Below are positions 21,109-24,505 of a DNA stretch of 24,505 nucleotides, piece after piece. The DNA lies in NCBI GenBank assembly GCA_028867095.1, contig JAGWHA010000007.1:1-24505 (forward strand). The letters run 5' to 3'. The translations under genes and the position numbers were made by a program. Positions within the stretch are counted from its first letter, which is position 1. Every line of letters begins with the position of its first letter. The notes under the pieces were generated by a model that was not told where the DNA came from, made no database searches, and saw nothing but the letters and a program-made list of their open reading frames with translations. The stretch comes from Microcaldota archaeon (lineage in GTDB: Archaea > Micrarchaeota > Micrarchaeia > Micrarchaeales > CABMGC01).

Positions 21109-23007
21109 ATGAGGATACTTCAGCAGCACGTAGAGTTCATAGAGTACGAGCCGATAAAGAAGGAGATAGCATCAGCCGAGGAGGCAGAAAAGAAAAAGGT
21201 AAAGTACGAGGACATAGTTGTTCTTTTCACGACCGTCGAGACCGGAGACGATGAGGCAATCGCAAAGAAGGCGATAGAGGATGTCGCGAAGTTCCTAAAG
21301 AACCTCGGCAAGAACACGATCCTGATCTATCCATACGCGCACCTTAGCAGCAACCTTGCAAAGCCCCAGGACGCCATTGCAGAGCTTAAGTCTATGGAAT
21401 CGAATGCGAAGGAGCTGGGAATAACTGTGCACACATCGCCGTTTGGCTGGAACAAGCAGTATTCATTAAAAATAAAAGGGCATCCGCTTGCGGAGCAGTC
21501 AAGGAACTACGGTGCGACCCCAATCACGCAGACCAAAGTTGCGACTGAGAAAGGCAAAGAGCTTGAAGTTACCGAATCAAATGCGTTGAAAGAGGAAGAG
21601 AAAGTAGTGTCTACGTGGTACATACTTGACCCAAAACTTGGCCTTGTAGAAGCCAGCAAATACGACTTCAAGGGTCATGAAAAACTAAAGCAATTTGCCG
21701 ATTATGAGATAAAGAAGGTGAGGACCTATGCTGAGGTGCCACCGCACATACACTTAATGAGGAAATTGAGGCTTGTGGACTATGAGCCAGGTTCTGACCC
21801 CGGAAACATGAGGTATTATCCGAATGGAAGGCTGATGAAGAGCCTTCTAGAAAGATACGTTACCGCTAGAGCCATAGAATATGGGGCTGTCGAAGTTGAA
21901 ACTCCTGTAATGTATGACTATGAGCACCCTGCGCTCAAAAATTATCTTGGTAGGTTTCCGGCAAGGCATTACATAGTAAAATCCGAAGAAAAGGAGTACT
22001 TCTTAAGATTCGCCGCCTGCTTCGGGCAATTCCTGATGATGCATGATACAACGGTCTCTTACAAGCATCTTCCATTCAAAGTCTATGAACTTGCGCGCTA
22101 TGCATTTAGAAGGGAAAAAAGCGGCGAGGTTTCCGGTCTAAAGAGGCTTCGCGCCTTTACAATGCCGGATATGCACACAATGTGCGCAGACCTAAAGCAG
22201 GCAGAGCAAGAATTCGATGCACAATTCAAGTTCTGCCAATCTGTACTTGCAGATATAGGGATTGAGAAAGAGGACTACGAAGCGGCGATAAGATTCACAA
22301 CAGACTTTTGGAATAACAACAAGGATTTCGTTAATAAACTTGTTCGGGAGTATCTGGGAAAACCCGCATTAATAGAGATGTGGAGTTTCAGATATGCCTA
22401 TTTCGACCCTAAGTTCGAATTCAATATTGTCGATTCAGCTGGCAAGGCATCTTCACTATCTACTGTGCAAATAGACCACGAGAACGGCACGCGGTACGAT
22501 CTAAAGTACGTAGATAAGGAGGGGGCTAACAACTCTCCCATAATACTTCACTGTTCTCCTAGTGGTGCAATAGAAAGGATTCTGTATGCACTCCTCGAAC
22601 TTTCTGACATAAAAGCAAAGGCAGGAAAAACGCAGATGCTTCCGCTTTGGCTTTCCCCAATTCAAGTGAGATTATTACCAATCTCTGACAAATATATTAA
22701 CAAGTGCATAGAACTTGCCGAATCCATGAAAACAAATGGAATACGGGTTGACGTTGATGACAGCGATGAAACTTTGGGCAAGAAGATAAGCACGGCAGAG
22801 AAAGAATGGATACCTTATACGTGCATTATTGGTGAGAAAGAAATAGCTACTGGAAATCTTGCACTCAGGGTTAGAGAAACAAAGATGCAAGAGTCCATAA
22901 CCCTTAATTCGTTAATTGAAAGAATAAAAAAAGAATTAGGTAGTATGCCAATGGCACCCCTAACAGTTCCGATGCTCTTGTCAAAAAGGCCTATATTTTT
23001 TGGTTAA
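21109..23007 (+). CDS. thrS: Threonyl-tRNA synthetase, archaeal type with DTD-like editing domain
   Basis: ThrRS charges tRNA-Thr and, through its archaeal N-terminal domain, removes mischarged serine. Residues 1-140 are that domain, resembling D-aminoacyl-tRNA deacylase (YEDIVVLFTTVETGDD, and HTSPFGWNKQYSLKIKGHPLAE at its end). The class II core follows. The zinc-site cysteine lies in LRFAACFGQF, motif 2 in ARYAFRREKSGEVSGLKRLRAFTMPDMHTMCAD, and motif 3 in ILHCSPSGAIERILYALLE. The anticodon domain starts near residue 520 (LPLWLSPIQVRLLPISDKY). The length of 632 residues is normal. Codon use changes from AAG/GAG-rich to AAA/GAA-rich near base 21460, at the domain boundary. The start has GGT upstream. 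An IS200-like hairpin begins 9 nt after the stop. Confidence 0.95.
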   Translation: MRILQQHVEFIEYEPIKKEIASAEEAEKKKVKYEDIVVLFTTVETGDDEAIAKKAIEDVAKFLKNLGKNTILIYPYAHLSSNLAKPQDAIAELKSMESNAKELGITVHTSPFGWNKQYSLKIKGHPLAEQSRNYGATPITQTKVATEKGKELEVTESNALKEEEKVVSTWYILDPKLGLVEASKYDFKGHEKLKQFADYEIKKVRTYAEVPPHIHLMRKLRLVDYEPGSDPGNMRYYPNGRLMKSLLERYVTARAIEYGAVEVETPVMYDYEHPALKNYLGRFPARHYIVKSEEKEYFLRFAACFGQFLMMHDTTVSYKHLPFKVYELARYAFRREKSGEVSGLKRLRAFTMPDMHTMCADLKQAEQEFDAQFKFCQSVLADIGIEKEDYEAAIRFTTDFWNNNKDFVNKLVREYLGKPALIEMWSFRYAYFDPKFEFNIVDSAGKASSLSTVQIDHENGTRYDLKYVDKEGANNSPIILHCSPSGAIERILYALLELSDIKAKAGKTQMLPLWLSPIQVRLLPISDKYINKCIELAESMKTNGIRVDVDDSDETLGKKISTAEKEWIPYTCIIGEKEIATGNLALRVRETKMQESITLNSLIERIKKELGSMPMAPLTVPMLLSKRPIFFG

Positions 23008-23015
23008 TATGAATG

Positions 23016-23037
23016 ACCCACGACTAAAGTCGTGGGT
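23016..23037. repeat. IS end hairpin (thrS side)
   Basis: ACCCACGACT and AGTCGTGGGT are 10-bp perfect arms around a 2-nt centre, forming a stem-loop. TnpA of IS200/IS605 elements recognises such subterminal hairpins. Its partner is at 23598-23617 and differs by one compensated base pair. Confidence 0.85.
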
Positions 23038-23046
23038 TTCCACCCG

Positions 23047-23499
23047 TCAGAACAAGCGCCTCTGTTTTGGACCTGCGGCGCGCGCAAACCTGTAATTTGT
23101 CTGGTTTTTGATGTAATTATCAATCGCACCTGAAGTCACATTGCTTATGCTCCTGAAGAAGCAACCCCTCGACCAGAAATGGCCGCCCCAGTATCTCTTC
23201 CTAAATCCCTCGAATTGTTTGAATATTTCGTGAGCTGAAATTCCCTTGAGCAATCGTATCGCATTTGAAAGAGACATCGTTATCGGAATCGAGACGAACA
23301 GGTGGACATGGTCGTCTTCAACCGAAACATTGTGAACAACCATGCCGTACTTATCTGCAATCTCATAGAATTTCTGTATCAGAAACTCCTTCACATGCGC
23401 GCTGCGCATCGCATTGTACCTGTATTTTGGGCACCATTGAAGATGGTACTGCGACAGCCCCAACGAATGGTTTTTAGATTCAAAGTTTCCACTATTCAT
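23047..23499 (-). CDS. tnpA: IS200/IS605-family Y1 transposase TnpA
   Basis: TnpA is a dimeric single-strand DNA transposase. The HUH motif is intact in VEDDHVHLFVSI (His64 and His66), the usual EDDHVH context, and the catalytic tyrosine is Tyr129 in SGAIDNYIKNQ. The family motif WCPKYRYNAM follows the N-terminal beta strand. At 150 residues it is full length with no frameshift, so the element may be active. The ATG has GTGA 5 nt upstream, and a GC-rich stem-loop lies 26-45 nt upstream of it, which may restrain expression. Confidence 0.94.
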   Translation of the reverse strand: MNSGNFESKNHSLGLSQYHLQWCPKYRYNAMRSAHVKEFLIQKFYEIADKYGMVVHNVSVEDDHVHLFVSIPITMSLSNAIRLLKGISAHEIFKQFEGFRKRYWGGHFWSRGCFFRSISNVTSGAIDNYIKNQTNYRFARAAGPKQRRLF

Positions 23500-23524
23500 G
23501 TTTTCACGACGTGGCAGAATATCG

Positions 23525-23544
23525 GCGCCGGTACGGCCCGGCGC
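23525..23544. repeat. GC-rich stem-loop in the tnpA leader
   Basis: GCGCCGG and CCGGCGC are perfect 7-bp arms with a 6-nt loop. It is strikingly GC-rich in an AT-rich setting. Bacterial IS200 tnpA leaders contain hairpins that repress transposase synthesis; the same role is inferred here. Confidence 0.6.
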
Positions 23545-23597
23545 GCGCTACCACTACATAAAAATCGATAGAAAAAGATAATTACTGTGCAATTCAC

Positions 23598-23617
23598 CCC
23601 ACAACTAAAGTTGTGGG
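23598..23617. repeat. IS end hairpin (dehydrogenase side)
   Basis: CCCACAACT and AGTTGTGGG form 9-bp arms around AA. Compared with the hairpin at 23016-23037, one G-C pair has become A-T with both strands changed, so pairing is kept. This is the upstream end relative to tnpA. Confidence 0.85.
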
Positions 23618-23763
23618 AACTCTTGCCTTAATTTATTAGATTAATTATACTTCTGATAATGTAATCTACAAATTCTTGTTTGTAGGTATCTACAAGTTTG
23701 TCTAAACGCCTTCTGTATTTTCTCACACATAAACTTATTAAATTATTCCGAGATAACCTATCC

Positions 23764-24498
23764 ATGTTACTTAAAAATAAGGTTGCCATAATTACAGGTT
23801 CAACTCGGGGGATAGGCAAAGCAACAGCATCCTTATTTTTAAAAAATGAGGCTAAAGTTGTTATTAACGGTTTTAAAAAAACGACAGAAGTACATAACTT
23901 TGCAAATGATTCTGATGATAAAACGATTTGTATCAATGCCGACGTTTCAAAAGAAAAAGATGTAAAATCTCTCACATCTGAAACTCTAAAGAAGTTTGGA
24001 AAAATAGATATACTTGTAAATAATGCCGGTAGCATTTATGCTCCCAGAGACTGGAGATCAGACACTGAAAACTGGCATAAAACCTTAGATGCCAATTTGA
24101 CTTCTGCATGGCTTATGATTAGAGAAGTAGCCCCAATAATGCTTCGTAATGGAGGGGGCACAATCGTCAATGTTTCTTCCATTTACGGCCTTAACGGCGC
24201 CGCAAATTCATTAGCTTATTCATGTGCAAAAAGTGGTCTTATCACACTAACGAAAGCATTGGCCAGGGAATTTGCCCCAACAATCCGAGTAAATAGTGTT
24301 GCGCCCGGTAACGTACTTACCGATATGACACGCAAGTCTGGCAAAAAAAGAACAAACTTATTTAATAAGGTAACACCACTTAAAAGGTCAGCCGAACCAG
24401 AAGAAATTGCACAAGCAATATTATTTTTAGCATCTGGTGCCTCAAATTTTATAACTGGCGAAATTCTTGTGGTTGACGGTGGATATAGTCTCCGATGA
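23764..24498 (+). CDS. Short-chain dehydrogenase/reductase (FabG-like)
   Basis: This 244-residue classical SDR is an NAD(P)H-dependent oxidoreductase with a Rossmann fold. The cofactor loop TGSTRGIG is at residues 11-18, NNAG at 86-89, and the catalytic residues are Asn111, Ser139, Tyr152 and Lys156 (YSCAK). The C-terminal GGYSLR is typical. The length fits FabG (3-oxoacyl-ACP reductase) and sugar or alcohol dehydrogenases alike; the substrate cannot be read from sequence. ATG 23764 is preferred over a TTG 66 nt upstream because the Rossmann strand then starts at residue 7. Codons are far more AT-rich than in most of the window and it borders an insertion sequence, so recent transfer is likely. 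The gene is complete, with 7 bases left after its stop. Confidence 0.92.
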   Translation: MLLKNKVAIITGSTRGIGKATASLFLKNEAKVVINGFKKTTEVHNFANDSDDKTICINADVSKEKDVKSLTSETLKKFGKIDILVNNAGSIYAPRDWRSDTENWHKTLDANLTSAWLMIREVAPIMLRNGGGTIVNVSSIYGLNGAANSLAYSCAKSGLITLTKALAREFAPTIRVNSVAPGNVLTDMTRKSGKKRTNLFNKVTPLKRSAEPEEIAQAILFLASGASNFITGEILVVDGGYSLR

Positions 24499-24505
24499 GT
24501 GTTAT

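Larger units (their letters stand above)
23016..23617 (-). mobile_element. IS200-like insertion sequence (tnpA only)
   Basis: The element spans about 0.6 kb between two matching subterminal hairpins and encodes only a Y1 transposase, with no tnpB, so it belongs to the IS200 type. Such elements move as single-stranded circles and leave no target duplication, so the exact ends, a few bases outside the hairpins, cannot be fixed by eye. It lies directly after thrS and before an AT-rich dehydrogenase. Confidence 0.85.

Noticed and set aside
23016..23037. Hairpin after thrS as a CRISPR or simple terminator
   Set aside because: A matching hairpin lies on the other side of tnpA, there are no spacer-repeat units and no T-run follows, so it is an IS end.

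Overview
The window is archaeal chromosomal DNA. The evidence is eS24, eS27, eS1 and archaeal-type uS15 ribosomal proteins, the translation factor aIF5A, a TFIIB-type transcription factor, a Hel308 helicase, an archaeal ThrRS with its own editing domain, archaeal SepF beside FtsZ, and TATA-box promoters, several of which predict very short or no leaders. Gene density, many 1-4 nt overlaps and a prepilin-like protein beginning QSATEYISTYIWG suggest a small-genome DPANN archaeon, possibly Micrarchaeota. The lineage is an inference, not proven here.

Layout. 1-3437 (+): the 3' part of ftsZ, then a compact run of aIF5A, eS24, eS27, a CPBP membrane protease and a TrmJ-like RNA methyltransferase. 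3434-6041 (-): sepF and hel308. 6204-7998 (+): a secreted prepilin-like protein with an Ig-like domain and a long pentapeptide-repeat domain, then a DUF488 protein. 8004-14203 (-): a complete SUF iron-sulfur operon in the order regulator-sufB-sufD-sufC-sufS. Its sufB carries a 391-residue intein with a LAGLIDADG homing endonuclease. Its first gene is a small helix-turn-helix protein with a four-cysteine tail, and a perfect 7-bp inverted repeat lies over the predicted transcription start. 14268-17828 (-): eS1, uS15 and valS. 17941-18780 (+): two orphan genes with near-identical promoters; the second is a probable winged-helix protein bracketed by copies of a 14-nt repeat. 18987-20566 (+): TFB with an unusually long N-terminal extension, and a small membrane protein. 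20570-21031 (-): a secreted DUF192 protein. 21109-23007 (+): thrS. 23016-23617: an IS200-like insertion with tnpA only. 23764-24498 (+): an AT-rich short-chain dehydrogenase.

How the genes relate. FtsZ and SepF are known partners in archaeal cell division. The SUF operon supplies sulfur (SufS) and the SufB-SufC-SufD scaffold, and its first gene is a plausible cluster-sensing autoregulator. The intein sits immediately before the SufB cysteine of the EGCTAP motif, so splicing must precede scaffold function. The accessory-looking part is 17.9-24.5 kb: orphan genes, a repeat-bracketed regulator next to TFB, a codon-usage shift inside thrS, an insertion sequence and an AT-rich dehydrogenase.

No stretch over 300 bases lacks a gene; the longest gaps are about 206 nt (18781-18986) and about 165 nt (18247-18411). 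I found no tRNA, rRNA or CRISPR array. All family calls come from reading motifs, without database searches.
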